DNA of 26,778 nucleotides from positions 1-26,778 of the forward strand of contig CAKPAI010000007.1 in the NCBI GenBank assembly GCA_934133005.1, written 5' to 3'. Shown piece by piece: positions 1-7,410 of this stretch. The position numbers and the translations under genes are program-made. Under the pieces are notes generated by a model that saw nothing but the letters and a program-made list of their open reading frames with translations, was not told the DNA's origin and did no database searches. The first letter of the stretch is position 1. Every line of letters starts with the position of its first letter. This stretch comes from an uncultured Clostridia bacterium (GTDB lineage Bacteria; Bacillota; Clostridia; TANB77; CAG-508).

Positions 1-1
1 A

Positions 2-289
2 AAAAAGGAAGAAGAAAAAGAAAAATATATAATGTTAAGGAATTCAATTAAAGAAGATTTAAAAGAGAACTTTATATCGGAAGAAGAATACTGGCAATAT
101 AATAAAGAGTATAGTGATAAAAGTAAAAAAATAAATGAACTAAATAGATTATTGATAGATGAGTTAATTGAAGATATTGTTGTTAGTGAAGATGGTAATA
201 TAAAAGTAATATTCAAATATGAAGATAAATATTTTGAGGCTCTTGACTTTATAAATAAACAAAAATATGATATAATACTTTCAAGTTAA
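2..289 (+). CDS. C-terminal fragment of a large serine recombinase (partial at left edge)
   Basis: The reading frame is open to the left edge, so the ATG at 32 is probably internal rather than a start. The residues read as a charged coiled-coil helix (KEDLKENFISEEEYWQYNKE) followed by a beta-rich tail (LIDELIEDIVVSEDGNIKV, then FKYEDKYFEALDFI). This resembles the C-terminus of large serine recombinases/site-specific integrases, where a coiled coil precedes a tail of the type I-D-x-I-x-V-x-E-D-x-x-I-x-I-x-F-K-Y-x-D-E-F. The linker between the two parts looks shorter than usual, which may indicate an internal deletion. The catalytic Ser domain and zinc ribbon would lie outside the window. If correct, a mobile element borders rbgA on its left. 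Family assignment rests on the tail pattern only. Confidence 0.55.
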   Translation, partial: KKEEEKEKYIMLRNSIKEDLKENFISEEEYWQYNKEYSDKSKKINELNRLLIDELIEDIVVSEDGNIKVIFKYEDKYFEALDFINKQKYDIILSS

Positions 290-300
290 AAACGAAAAAC

Positions 301-322
301 AAATACTTTTAAGTATTTTTTT
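301..322 (+). terminator. Intrinsic terminator after the recombinase fragment
   Basis: A 7-bp stem (301-307 with 312-318, loop TTTA) runs into an unbroken T tract (316-322). It lies 12 bases after the recombinase stop and before rbgA, so it separates the two. Confidence 0.65.
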
Positions 323-350
323 AATGATAGAATAGAAAGAAGTGATTAAA

Positions 351-1310
351 ATGGATATGTATCAAAAAAGAAAAATTAGAGCAGAAAAGAAAAATAATGA
401 TAGTCAAAAAAGTTTTTCAAAAGTCTCCATTTCGTGGTTTCCAGGTCACATGCATAAAACAATGAAACAAATAGAAGAAGACCTAAAACTTGTAGATATT
501 GTAATTGAAATATTAGATGCAAGAATTCCAATGTCTAGTAGAAATCCGCAAGTTCAAAAATTAATAAAAAACAAGAAGAAAATAATCGTTTTGAATAAAG
601 ATGACTTGGCTGATAAAAATGAAAGTATCAAATGGGCAAATTATTTTATAAAACAAGGTGATAGTGCAATAATTTGCAATGCTAATACTGGTGAAGGTAG
701 CAAAAAAATTAAAGACGAAATAAACAAAGTAATGAAAGAAGAATATGAAAAATCTGCTCAAAAAGGAAGAGTTGGAAAAACTGTAAGAGCAATGATTCTA
801 GGAATTCCTAATGTTGGAAAATCATCTTTTATTAATAGAATTTCTACAAAAAATACAATGAAAGTTGGAAATAAACCTGGTGTTACAACTCAAAAGCAAT
901 GGATAAGACTTACTGATAATATTGAACTTCTTGATACACCGGGTGTGCTATGGCCAAAACTTGATAATGAAAAAGTTGCTTTAAATCTAGCATATACAGG
1001 AACAATCAAAAGTGATGTAATAGATGAAGAAGAAATTGCTTATAATCTTACAAAATTATTGTTAAGTGATTACAAAAATAATCTAATTAATAGGTATGAA
1101 TTAAATGAGCAAATTGTAGACAAAATCTTACAAAATGAAGATATTGCAGAAAATGAAAGAATTGTAGAAGTTATGACATATATTGGCGAAAAGAAAAATC
1201 TTTTGAAAAAAGGTGGAGAAGTAGATTTTATAAGAACTTCAAGAACAATATTAGAAGATTTTAGAAGTGCTAATTTAGGTAGAATAACTTTAGAAAGAGT
1301 AAAAGAATAG
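351..1310 (+). CDS. rbgA: Ribosome biogenesis GTPase RbgA (YlqF)
   Basis: Circularly permuted GTPase that promotes late assembly of the 50S subunit. Counting from the ATG at 351 (319 aa), the G4 motif NKDD is at 82-85, before G1 GIPNVGKSS at 151-159 and G3 DTPG at 195-198; this G4-G1-G3 order defines the YlqF/YawG class. The family signature WFPGHM is at 29-34 and DARIP at 57-61. A C-terminal alpha-helical domain follows. The basic N-terminal extension of about 28 residues before WFPGHM is longer than in B. subtilis. I prefer ATG 351 over the in-frame GTG at 342 because the ribosome-binding-like AGAAGTGAT at 338-346 overlaps that GTG and is correctly spaced for 351. mrnC follows 2 bases after the stop, so the two are probably co-transcribed; both act on the large subunit. 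Confidence 0.95.
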   Translation: MDMYQKRKIRAEKKNNDSQKSFSKVSISWFPGHMHKTMKQIEEDLKLVDIVIEILDARIPMSSRNPQVQKLIKNKKKIIVLNKDDLADKNESIKWANYFIKQGDSAIICNANTGEGSKKIKDEINKVMKEEYEKSAQKGRVGKTVRAMILGIPNVGKSSFINRISTKNTMKVGNKPGVTTQKQWIRLTDNIELLDTPGVLWPKLDNEKVALNLAYTGTIKSDVIDEEEIAYNLTKLLLSDYKNNLINRYELNEQIVDKILQNEDIAENERIVEVMTYIGEKKNLLKKGGEVDFIRTSRTILEDFRSANLGRITLERVKE

Positions 1311-1312
1311 TT

Positions 1313-1705
1313 ATGATAGAAATTATAGAAAGAAAAAAGGATAAGGCAGAAGTAGATACAATGTCGCCACTAAATTGGGCCTACATTGGAGATAACATTT
1401 TTGAACTATATATAAGAATGGGATTAATTAATAATACAAGACTAAAGCCTCATAAGTTGCACATAGAAGCGGTAAAACATGTAAGAGCTTCAAGTCAAGC
1501 AAATTTATTAAAGAAAATTGAAGAGAATTTGACTGATGAAGAAAAAGACATAGTAAGAAGAGGTAGAAATGCACAAAATCACCATGTGCCTAAAAATTCT
1601 ACAGTAGAGGAATACAGTCATGCTACTGCTTTTGAAGCTTTAATTGGATATTTATATTTAACAAAGCAAGATGAAAGACTAAAAGAAATATTAAGTATGT
1701 GTTAA
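1313..1705 (+). CDS. mrnC: Mini-ribonuclease III
   Basis: RNase III-like endoribonuclease without a dsRNA-binding domain; in Firmicutes it trims the ends of 23S rRNA precursor. The 130-aa protein is of normal family length. The catalytic-type motif reads LNWAYIGDNIFELYIR (residues about 20-35), corresponding to the A-Y-x-G-D-A/N-x-x-E segment, with the metal-binding Asp and Glu. RGRNAQNHHVPKN and EYSHATAFEALIGYLYL are the two further conserved blocks, the latter with the second acidic residue. It sits directly behind rbgA and shares its transcript. Its own ribosome binding site is weak, which fits translational coupling to the rbgA stop 2 bases upstream. Confidence 0.93.
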   Translation: MIEIIERKKDKAEVDTMSPLNWAYIGDNIFELYIRMGLINNTRLKPHKLHIEAVKHVRASSQANLLKKIEENLTDEEKDIVRRGRNAQNHHVPKNSTVEEYSHATAFEALIGYLYLTKQDERLKEILSMC

Positions 1706-1729
1706 TGAAAATTTATTATTACAAACCTC

Positions 1730-1758
1730 TTGACTACAATTAAAAAAAATGGTATAGT
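1730..1758 (+). promoter_or_regulatory. Promoter of tRNA-Glu
   Basis: TTGACT (1730-1735), a 17-base spacer, then TATAGT (1753-1758), ending 14 bases before the mature tRNA. Near-consensus sigma-A type. Confidence 0.75.
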
Positions 1759-1772
1759 AATAAAGTACTAAA

Positions 1773-1847
1773 GGCCCCTTGGTCAAGCGGTTAAGACGCA
1801 GCCCTCTCAAGGCTGAATCATGGGTTCGATTCCCGTAGGGGTCACCA
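1773..1847 (+). tRNA. tRNA-Glu (anticodon CTC)
   Basis: A complete cloverleaf of 75 bases: acceptor GGCCCCT pairs with AGGGGTC, the anticodon stem CAGCC/GGCTG (1799-1803/1811-1815) encloses the loop CTCTCAA with anticodon CTC at 1806-1808, and the T arm contains GGTTCGATTCC. The 3' CCA is encoded (1845-1847). GGCCCCTTGGTCAAGCGGTT is the typical bacterial tRNA-Glu 5' half. It reads the GAG codon, which is infrequent in such an AT-rich genome; usually the TTC isoacceptor alone covers both codons. It has its own promoter and terminator. Confidence 0.96.
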
Positions 1848-1861
1848 AAATTAAATAATAT

Positions 1862-1912
1862 TAGAGTAGCAATGAATTAGTAAAAATTTAAGCTACTCTA
1901 TTTTTATTTTTT
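1862..1912 (+). terminator. Intrinsic terminator of tRNA-Glu
   Basis: A perfect 9-bp stem TAGAGTAGC (1862-1870) / GCTACTCTA (1892-1900), followed by a T-rich tract (1901-1912). The 21-base loop is long but AT-rich. Confidence 0.8.
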
Positions 1913-1948
1913 CATTAGGTAAAATCTGCATTTCTGAAAAAATAATAA

Positions 1949-1976
1949 TTGTATAAAGGAAAAAATATGGTATAAT
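1949..1976 (+). promoter_or_regulatory. Probable promoter of the small ORF-rlmD unit
   Basis: TTGTAT (1949-1954), a 16-base spacer, and TATAAT (1971-1976), 40 bases upstream of the ATG at 2017. Confidence 0.55.
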
Positions 1977-2016
1977 TGAAGCATGTAAAAGAGATTACTT
2001 TTAGAAAGGCAAAATT

Positions 2017-2169
2017 ATGAAAGAAAAAACTTTTAATGATTTAGGATTAGATAATGGAGATGATTTCTTAAATAGTTTAGGAATAAATCTAAACATTGAC
2101 TTTGAAAATAAAAATCAAAATGAACAAGAAAAAGAGAAAAATATAGAAGAAATAAAAAAGAATATATAG
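2017..2169 (+). CDS. Small acidic hypothetical protein (50 aa)
   Basis: Not recognised. A 50-codon ORF starting MKEKTFNDLGLDNGDDFLNS, with a ribosome-binding-like AGAAAGG at 2003-2009 and a promoter 40 bases upstream. The first 35 residues are rich in Asp, Asn and Leu with two D-x-L/F-x-x-L-G-type repeats (FNDLGLDNG and FLNSLGINL). The last 15 are a Lys/Glu helix. No membrane segment or Cys is present. The rlmD ribosome binding site (TAGGAG, 2167-2172) overlaps its stop codon and the rlmD GTG start is 9 bases further on, so the two are likely translationally coupled. It may be a real small protein or a leader ORF tuning rlmD translation. Confidence 0.55.
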   Translation: MKEKTFNDLGLDNGDDFLNSLGINLNIDFENKNQNEQEKEKNIEEIKKNI

Positions 2170-2178
2170 GAGTTTAAA

Positions 2179-3513
2179 GTGAAAGAGGAAGTTCCAGTTA
2201 AAAAGAATGAAGAATATGTAGTAAAAATAGCAGACTATGGTACAGATGGAGAGGGGATTGCAAAAATAAATGATTTTACTGTATTTGTTGCAGGTGCTTT
2301 AAAAAATGAAAAATGTAAAATTCATATAACAAAAGTTTTATCATCTTATGCTTATGCAAAAATTGTTGAAATACTAGAAAAATCTGAACATAGGGTACAA
2401 AGTGATTGTAAAACTTATCCAAAATGTGGTGGTTGCAGTTTAAGACATATAGATTATAAAGAAACTTTGCAAATTAAAAGACAAAAAGTTCAAAATTTAG
2501 TAAATAAAATGCTAAATGATAAAATAATTGTAGATGAAACAGTTGGAATGGATAAGCCAGTTTTTTACAGAAATAAAGCAATTTATCCAATAAGCAAAAC
2601 TAAAATGCCAGGAATATTTGCTGCAAGAAGTCATGATGTAATTGAATTTGAAGAATGTAAAATTCAAACTATAAATTCTCAAAAAATAGCAAAGTTTATA
2701 TTAGAAAAATGGAACGATACAATATATGATGAAAAAACAGGAAAAGGACTTCTTAGAAATATAATGATAAGAGAAGGCTTTGCTACAAATGAAATAATGA
2801 TTGTACTTGTACAAAATGGTGAGAAAAAATATGATGCAAGTAACCTTGTAAAAGAATTTCCAAATATAAAAACAGTTGTAGTAAATGTAAATACTAAAAA
2901 TACAAATGTAGTCTTAGCAAACAAAAATATAATTTGTTATGGAGATGGATTTATATATGATAAGCTAGGCGACTACACTTTTAAAATATCACCTAATTCT
3001 TTTTATCAAGTTAATCCAAAACAAACTGAAAAATTGTATAATTTAGCAGTTGAAAAGGCAAATCTAAAGGCAGATGATATTTTATGTGATTTATACTGTG
3101 GAATTGGAACTATTGGAATTTTTGCATCAAATTTTGTTAAAAAAGTATATGGAATAGAAATTGTAGAATCAGCAGTAAAAGACGCAAACGAGAATGCAAA
3201 ATTAAATAATGTAAATAATATAGAATTTATTTTGGGTGACACAGAAAAAGCTTTTGACAGCTTATTAAAAAATGATATTAAACCGACAGTTGTAATTGTT
3301 GATCCACCAAGAAAAGGATTAGATGATACAACAATAGAAAACTTATGCAAGCTAAAACTAGATAGAGTTGTATATGTAAGTTGTAATCCTGCCACTCTTG
3401 TGCGAGATTTAGCAAAAATGGAAGAGATATATATAGTAAAAAGCATTACTCCTGTGGATAATTTTTGCTATAGCTCGCATGTGGAAAGTGTTGCCGTACT
3501 TGAATTAAAGTAA
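2179..3513 (+). CDS. rlmD: 23S rRNA (uracil-C5)-methyltransferase, RlmCD/RlmD type
   Basis: SAM-dependent m5U methyltransferase for 23S rRNA; in Firmicutes one RlmCD enzyme modifies U747 and U1939. The 444-aa protein has an N-terminal TRAM RNA-binding domain (about 10-65), a 4Fe-4S cluster motif C77, C83, C86 (KCGGC) and C160, the SAM-binding loop DLYCGIGTIG (about 305-314), the motif VDPPRKGLD, and the catalytic nucleophile Cys402 in YVSCNPATL. The start is GTG, preceded by TAGGAG at a spacing of 6, and overlaps nothing coding. A HAD phosphatase and a second, shorter paralogue follow in the same direction with 16- and 0-base gaps. Which uridine each enzyme modifies cannot be told from sequence alone. 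Confidence 0.9.
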   Translation: MKEEVPVKKNEEYVVKIADYGTDGEGIAKINDFTVFVAGALKNEKCKIHITKVLSSYAYAKIVEILEKSEHRVQSDCKTYPKCGGCSLRHIDYKETLQIKRQKVQNLVNKMLNDKIIVDETVGMDKPVFYRNKAIYPISKTKMPGIFAARSHDVIEFEECKIQTINSQKIAKFILEKWNDTIYDEKTGKGLLRNIMIREGFATNEIMIVLVQNGEKKYDASNLVKEFPNIKTVVVNVNTKNTNVVLANKNIICYGDGFIYDKLGDYTFKISPNSFYQVNPKQTEKLYNLAVEKANLKADDILCDLYCGIGTIGIFASNFVKKVYGIEIVESAVKDANENAKLNNVNNIEFILGDTEKAFDSLLKNDIKPTVVIVDPPRKGLDDTTIENLCKLKLDRVVYVSCNPATLVRDLAKMEEIYIVKSITPVDNFCYSSHVESVAVLELK

Positions 3514-3529
3514 TTTTGGAGATAAAAAT

Positions 3530-4321
3530 ATGAATTATAAATTAATTGCGATGGATTTTGATGGAACTCTTTTATCAGAAAATAAAACTGTTTCAAAAGC
3601 AAACAAAGAAAAGCTTACTCAATTAAAAAATAAAGGATACATAATAGTTGGTGTAACTGCCAGAAATTTGACAAGTGTTAAGCATGTTTGTGATATTCAA
3701 ATGTTTAACTATTTAATTCTCAATAATGGAACTTACATTTATGATGTAAAACAAGAAAACGGACAGTATATAAAATATTTAAATAGAAAAGTAGTAACTA
3801 AATTAAGTAGAAACTTTTTTGATGAAGCAAGTGAAGTTGATTTTTGTACATTAGGTCATTATTATGTTTTCAAAAATAAAACTATTAATCCTGATAGAAT
3901 TGAAATTAATGGAATTGAAGATATAAAAGAAGAAATTGCAAGAATGAATATTTTTCTAAAAAATCAAGAAGAAAATAACAAGTGTAAGAAATTTATAGAA
4001 GAAAATTTTACTGATATTGATGTATTTGAAATGATGGACACTGATAGTAAAATAAAAAGAAAATGGCTTGCTATAAATCCTAAATACATAAATAAATTTG
4101 TTGGAATACAATTTTTATGTAAGAAGCTCAATATAGATACGAAAAATGTCATATTTTTTGGAGATAGTACAAATGATTTAATGGCAATTAAAAATGTAGG
4201 AGTAGGAGTTGCAATGGGGAATGCCCTAGATATAGTAAAAGAAAATGCAAAAGAAGTAACTTTGTCAAATGAAGAAAATGGCATTGCAGTATTTTTAGAA
4301 AAATTAGAAAGTGAAAAATAA
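3530..4321 (+). CDS. Cof-type HAD-superfamily phosphatase
   Basis: Haloacid-dehalogenase hydrolase of the Cof/YbjI class with a C2-type cap, typically acting on sugar phosphates, FMN or pyridoxal phosphate. At 263 aa it has normal length. Motif I is D9-F-D11-G-T-L, where Asp9 is the nucleophile, and motif IV is FFGDSTNDLMAI near residue 210, with the two metal-binding Asp residues. The cap lies between about 85 and 185. The stop codon TAA at 4319-4321 is followed directly by the ATG of the next gene (4322). The gene sits between two rRNA methyltransferase paralogues; no functional link is known to me and the true substrate cannot be inferred. Confidence 0.88.
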   Translation: MNYKLIAMDFDGTLLSENKTVSKANKEKLTQLKNKGYIIVGVTARNLTSVKHVCDIQMFNYLILNNGTYIYDVKQENGQYIKYLNRKVVTKLSRNFFDEASEVDFCTLGHYYVFKNKTINPDRIEINGIEDIKEEIARMNIFLKNQEENNKCKKFIEENFTDIDVFEMMDTDSKIKRKWLAINPKYINKFVGIQFLCKKLNIDTKNVIFFGDSTNDLMAIKNVGVGVAMGNALDIVKENAKEVTLSNEENGIAVFLEKLESEK

Positions 4322-5446
4322 ATGGAAAAATGTAAAATAAGCTCAAAATGTGGTGGATGTTTTTATATGGGTGTTGAATACCAAAAACAGTTAGACGAAA
4401 AAACAAATTACATAAAAGAGCTAATGAAAAATAGTGGATTAAATGTTAGAGTAAATAATACAATAGGAATGAAAAATCCTTTAAATTACAGAAATAAAGG
4501 CAAGTATGCATTTAAAAATGGAAAAATGGGATTTTATGAAGAAGGTAGCCATAAAATTGTTTATGAAAAATGTCTTATTCAAAAGCAAATAATCAACGAG
4601 ATTGCGGATTTTGTATATGGCCTAGTTAAAAAATATAAAATAAATTTGTATAATGAAGATACTAAAAAAGGTTTTTTAAGACATATAGTGATTAGATACG
4701 GCGAATTTACAAATGAGGTTATGGTTATTTTTGTTACAACTGATGGCAAAATGTATAAAAGAGATGAAATAATAAAGGAGCTAACTTCAAAATATCCTAA
4801 TATTAAATCTGTTGTACAAAATATAAATGTAGAAGTTACAAATGCAATTTTAGGAAGCAAAACAATAAAATTATATGGCAGTGATTTTATAGTAGATAAA
4901 ATAAATGAATTAAAGTTTAAAATTTCACCATTGTCATTTTATCAAGTAAATCCAGTGCAAATGAAGTTGTTATATGAGGTAGCAATTAAATATGCAAACT
5001 TGACTAAAAATGAAGTAGTATATGACTTGTATTCTGGAATTGGAACAATATCCTTATGTGTAGCAAAAGAAGCTAAAAAAGTATATGGAATAGAAATTGT
5101 AAAAGATGCAGTAAAAGACGCAAACGAAAATGCCAAGATAAATAACATTAAAAACACTAAATTCATGGCTGGAAAAGTTGAGGACTTACTTCCAAAACTT
5201 TGCGATAAAGAATATGCTGATGTGGTATTTGTAGACCCTCCAAGAAGCGGATTAGACAGAAAAACAATTCAAACAATCTTAAAAGTAGAGCCTCAAAGAA
5301 TTGTATATATAAGCTGTGGACCAGAAAGTTTAGTACAAAATTTAAAAGAATTAAAAAGAAAATATATCATTGAAAAGGTTCAACCAGTTGACATGTTTCC
5401 TTTCACAAAACATGTAGAGGTGGTAACGGCGCTAAAATTAAAATAA
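4322..5446 (+). CDS. TRAM-less RlmCD/TrmA-family RNA m5U methyltransferase
   Basis: Second m5U methyltransferase paralogue, 374 aa. It keeps the 4Fe-4S cysteines C4, C10, C13 (KCGGC) and C84, the SAM loop DLYSGIGTIS, the VDPPRSGLD motif and the catalytic Cys332 in YISCGPESL. The N-terminal TRAM domain of the 2179-3513 gene is entirely absent: the protein begins three residues before the first cluster Cys. Large parts match the upstream copy nearly word for word, such as KISPLSFYQVNP and KKVYGIEIV-DAVKDANENAK, so they come from a duplication. The start at 4322 abuts the preceding stop; its ribosome binding site is poor (GAAAGTG), suggesting coupled translation. It is catalytically complete, but RNA recognition should differ without TRAM. 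Confidence 0.88.
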   Translation: MEKCKISSKCGGCFYMGVEYQKQLDEKTNYIKELMKNSGLNVRVNNTIGMKNPLNYRNKGKYAFKNGKMGFYEEGSHKIVYEKCLIQKQIINEIADFVYGLVKKYKINLYNEDTKKGFLRHIVIRYGEFTNEVMVIFVTTDGKMYKRDEIIKELTSKYPNIKSVVQNINVEVTNAILGSKTIKLYGSDFIVDKINELKFKISPLSFYQVNPVQMKLLYEVAIKYANLTKNEVVYDLYSGIGTISLCVAKEAKKVYGIEIVKDAVKDANENAKINNIKNTKFMAGKVEDLLPKLCDKEYADVVFVDPPRSGLDRKTIQTILKVEPQRIVYISCGPESLVQNLKELKRKYIIEKVQPVDMFPFTKHVEVVTALKLK

Positions 5447-5631
5447 GTAATGATTGCTTCTTATGTAATTTCAGGAAGATGCAAAAGGTATTGAAAAAGA
5501 TTAGACTATGATATATCAGAGAATGGATAACAGATTTTAAATAGTATTATGGGGAAGATAGAAAAAAATAATTTAAAGAGAATAAAAAATAGTAAATTTT
5601 TTATAAAAATTATTGATAGGAGAAATGATTT
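5447..5631 (+). other. Intergenic gap, no gene seen
   Basis: All frames are interrupted, and I see no hairpin with a T tract and no convincing promoter pair. It ends in the ribosome binding site AGGAG (5617-5621) of the next gene. The rlmD block may therefore end without a strong terminator. Confidence 0.5.
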
Positions 5632-6057
5632 ATGAATGTTGTAGTAGGGGCTGTTATAGAAAAGGATGGAAAATATTTATTAGTACAAGAAGCCAAAAAG
5701 AGATGTTATGAACAATGGAATTTTCCAGCGGGAAGATTAGAAGTTAATGAAAGTCTAGGACAAGGAGCAATTAGAGAAGTTAAAGAAGAAACTGGTTGTG
5801 ATGTTGAACTAAATGGAGTTTGTTATATTGCTAATAGAATACTAGAAGATGATTTATTAGTGATGATTTTCTTTAATGCTAAATTAATTAATGAAAGTAT
5901 TAAATTTAATAAAGAAGAAATTTTAGATGTTAAGTGGCTTACTTATGATGAAATAAATAAAAAGATGATAAGAGGAAGCTATGTAAAAAAAGCAATAGCT
6001 AATTACCAAAATAAATTAATTGCACCTATTGATATGGTAGATATTTTAAAAGATTAG
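5632..6057 (+). CDS. Nudix hydrolase (141 aa)
   Basis: Nudix pyrophosphohydrolase. The complete Nudix box runs from G34 to about 56 (G-R-L-E-V-N-E40 ... R48-E49-V-K-E52-E53-T-G55), with all metal-binding glutamates present. The preceding YEQWNFPAG matches MutT/ADP-ribose-type enzymes. At 141 aa it has no extra domain. The start ATG has AGGAG about 10 bases upstream. An NTF2-like gene follows 11 bases later with its ribosome binding site overlapping this stop (TTAGGAG), so the two form one unit. The substrate (oxidised nucleotide, NDP-sugar or similar) cannot be deduced. Confidence 0.9.
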   Translation: MNVVVGAVIEKDGKYLLVQEAKKRCYEQWNFPAGRLEVNESLGQGAIREVKEETGCDVELNGVCYIANRILEDDLLVMIFFNAKLINESIKFNKEEILDVKWLTYDEINKKMIRGSYVKKAIANYQNKLIAPIDMVDILKD

Positions 6058-6068
6058 GAGTATATAAT

Positions 6069-6401
6069 ATGAAAGGATATTATAAATGGTGTAAGAGATT
6101 ATTAAATAATTGGAAACAGAAAAATGTAGAACATATAGTTAATCTATTTGATGAAAATGTAGAATATTATGAAACACCTGCAGAAAAAATAAATACAATA
6201 AATGAAATTAGCAAAATGTGGGAAGAAATAAAAGATCAAAATACAAGTGATATCAAATTCAATATACTATGTGAAAATAATAAATGTTGTATTGTTAATT
6301 TTATATTGAAAGATAAAATATCTTATGACATGATATATCAAATAAAATTAAATGAAAATAATAAATGTGTATTTCTAAAGCAATGGTATATGGAGGTATA
6401 A
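6069..6401 (+). CDS. SnoaL/NTF2-like domain protein
   Basis: A 110-aa single-domain protein. The N-terminal helix with W-x-x-x-N-V-E-x-I-V-x-L-F-D-E-N-V-E-Y-Y-E-T-P, followed by a helix and a beta-rich C-terminal half ending in a Trp-containing strand (FLKQWYMEV), is the usual layout of SnoaL-like/NTF2-like cone folds (ketosteroid-isomerase superfamily). Function is unknown: such proteins can be enzymes or small-ligand binders. It is co-transcribed with the preceding Nudix gene (ribosome binding site GGAG within the overlap region 6057-6061). Assignment is by fold-level pattern, not by a diagnostic motif. Confidence 0.65.
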   Translation: MKGYYKWCKRLLNNWKQKNVEHIVNLFDENVEYYETPAEKINTINEISKMWEEIKDQNTSDIKFNILCENNKCCIVNFILKDKISYDMIYQIKLNENNKCVFLKQWYMEV

Positions 6402-6461
6402 AATTTAAATGTATTTCCAATAATGTAACTTGGTATTAAAAAGATAGAAAGTGTAGAAAAT

Positions 6462-7004
6462 ATGGGAAAAGTTTTAAAAGTCAGAGAAGTTGGAGATCCT
6501 ATTTTAAATAAAATAAGTGATGAAGTAGATATAAAAAACATAGATGAATATATTTTAGACATTATAGAAGATCTAAAGTCAACATTAGAGTTTGGCACAG
6601 GATTAGGAATTGCTGCACCACAAATAGGTATAAATAAGAGAATAATTGTAGTAGGTGCTAAAAAAGAGAATATTAAATACAATGATGCGGAAGAAATACC
6701 TGTAACTGCAATGATAAATCCTACATGGATAAAATTATCAAAAGAAACAGATATACAATATGAAGGTTGTATGAGCGTGCCTAGTATTAGAGGCAGAGTA
6801 GAAAGATATAAAAATATAGAATTGACTTATTATAATGAAAAAGGAGAAAAAATAGTAAAACAATTAAATGGATTTTTGGCAAGACTTGTCCAACATGAAT
6901 GTGATCATTTAGATGGAATTGTATTTCTTGAGAGAGTAAAAGAAAAAAATGGATTTGCTACAGTTGATAATATAAATAAATATAATCTAAGACAAGATGA
7001 ATAA
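6462..7004 (+). CDS. def: Peptide deformylase
   Basis: Removes the formyl group from the N-terminal Met of nascent proteins; Fe2+-dependent. All three signature motifs are present: GTGLGIAAPQIG (45-56), EGCMSVP (101-107, metal ligand Cys103) and QHECDHLDG (144-152, ligands His145 and His149, catalytic Glu146). The second motif has Met where Leu is usual (EGCLS). At 180 aa it is slightly long for the clostridial type. A weak ribosome binding site (AGAAAG) precedes the ATG. It lies between Nudix genes rather than next to fmt or priA, so its position is unusual and it may be a secondary copy. Confidence 0.93.
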   Translation: MGKVLKVREVGDPILNKISDEVDIKNIDEYILDIIEDLKSTLEFGTGLGIAAPQIGINKRIIVVGAKKENIKYNDAEEIPVTAMINPTWIKLSKETDIQYEGCMSVPSIRGRVERYKNIELTYYNEKGEKIVKQLNGFLARLVQHECDHLDGIVFLERVKEKNGFATVDNINKYNLRQDE

Positions 7005-7080
7005 TTGTAACAGGGACAACACAGTAAAACAATGTAGAGTAGAGCTATTAAAATTAAGATAAATGTTTTTAGGAGAATGA

Positions 7081-7410
7081 ATGAGAATATATAATAAATT
7101 AGTAAGAGATAAAATACCGGACATTATAAATAATACCGGTGAGATAGCAATAACAAGAAATTTGAGTGATAAAGAGTACTTAACTGAATTAAATAAGAAA
7201 TTACAAGAAGAGGTTAAAGAATATTTAGAAAATAATGATATTGAGGAATTAGCAGATATAGTAGAGGTAATCTATGGAATATTAAATTCAAAAAATATTT
7301 CAATAGAAGAATTTGAAATAATGCGAAAAAATAAAGTAGATAAAAGAGGAGCTTTTAATAAGAAAATATTTCTAGAAAAAGTAGATGGAGAGAGTTTAAA
7401 AAATGGATAA
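7081..7410 (+). CDS. MazG-like nucleotide pyrophosphohydrolase
   Basis: A 109-aa all-helical protein starting MRIYNKLVRDKIPDII, the hallmark of the small MazG-like 'house-cleaning' family related to phosphoribosyl-ATP pyrophosphatase. The metal-binding pattern E-E-x-x-E (E43, E44, E47) and E-x-x-D (E56, D59) is visible. These enzymes hydrolyse non-canonical or excess NTPs to NMP and PPi. AGGAG at 7071-7075 precedes the start by 5 bases. The stop overlaps the ATG of the next Nudix gene by 8 bases (7403-7410), which implies translational coupling. Confidence 0.85.
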   Translation: MRIYNKLVRDKIPDIINNTGEIAITRNLSDKEYLTELNKKLQEEVKEYLENNDIEELADIVEVIYGILNSKNISIEEFEIMRKNKVDKRGAFNKKIFLEKVDGESLKNG

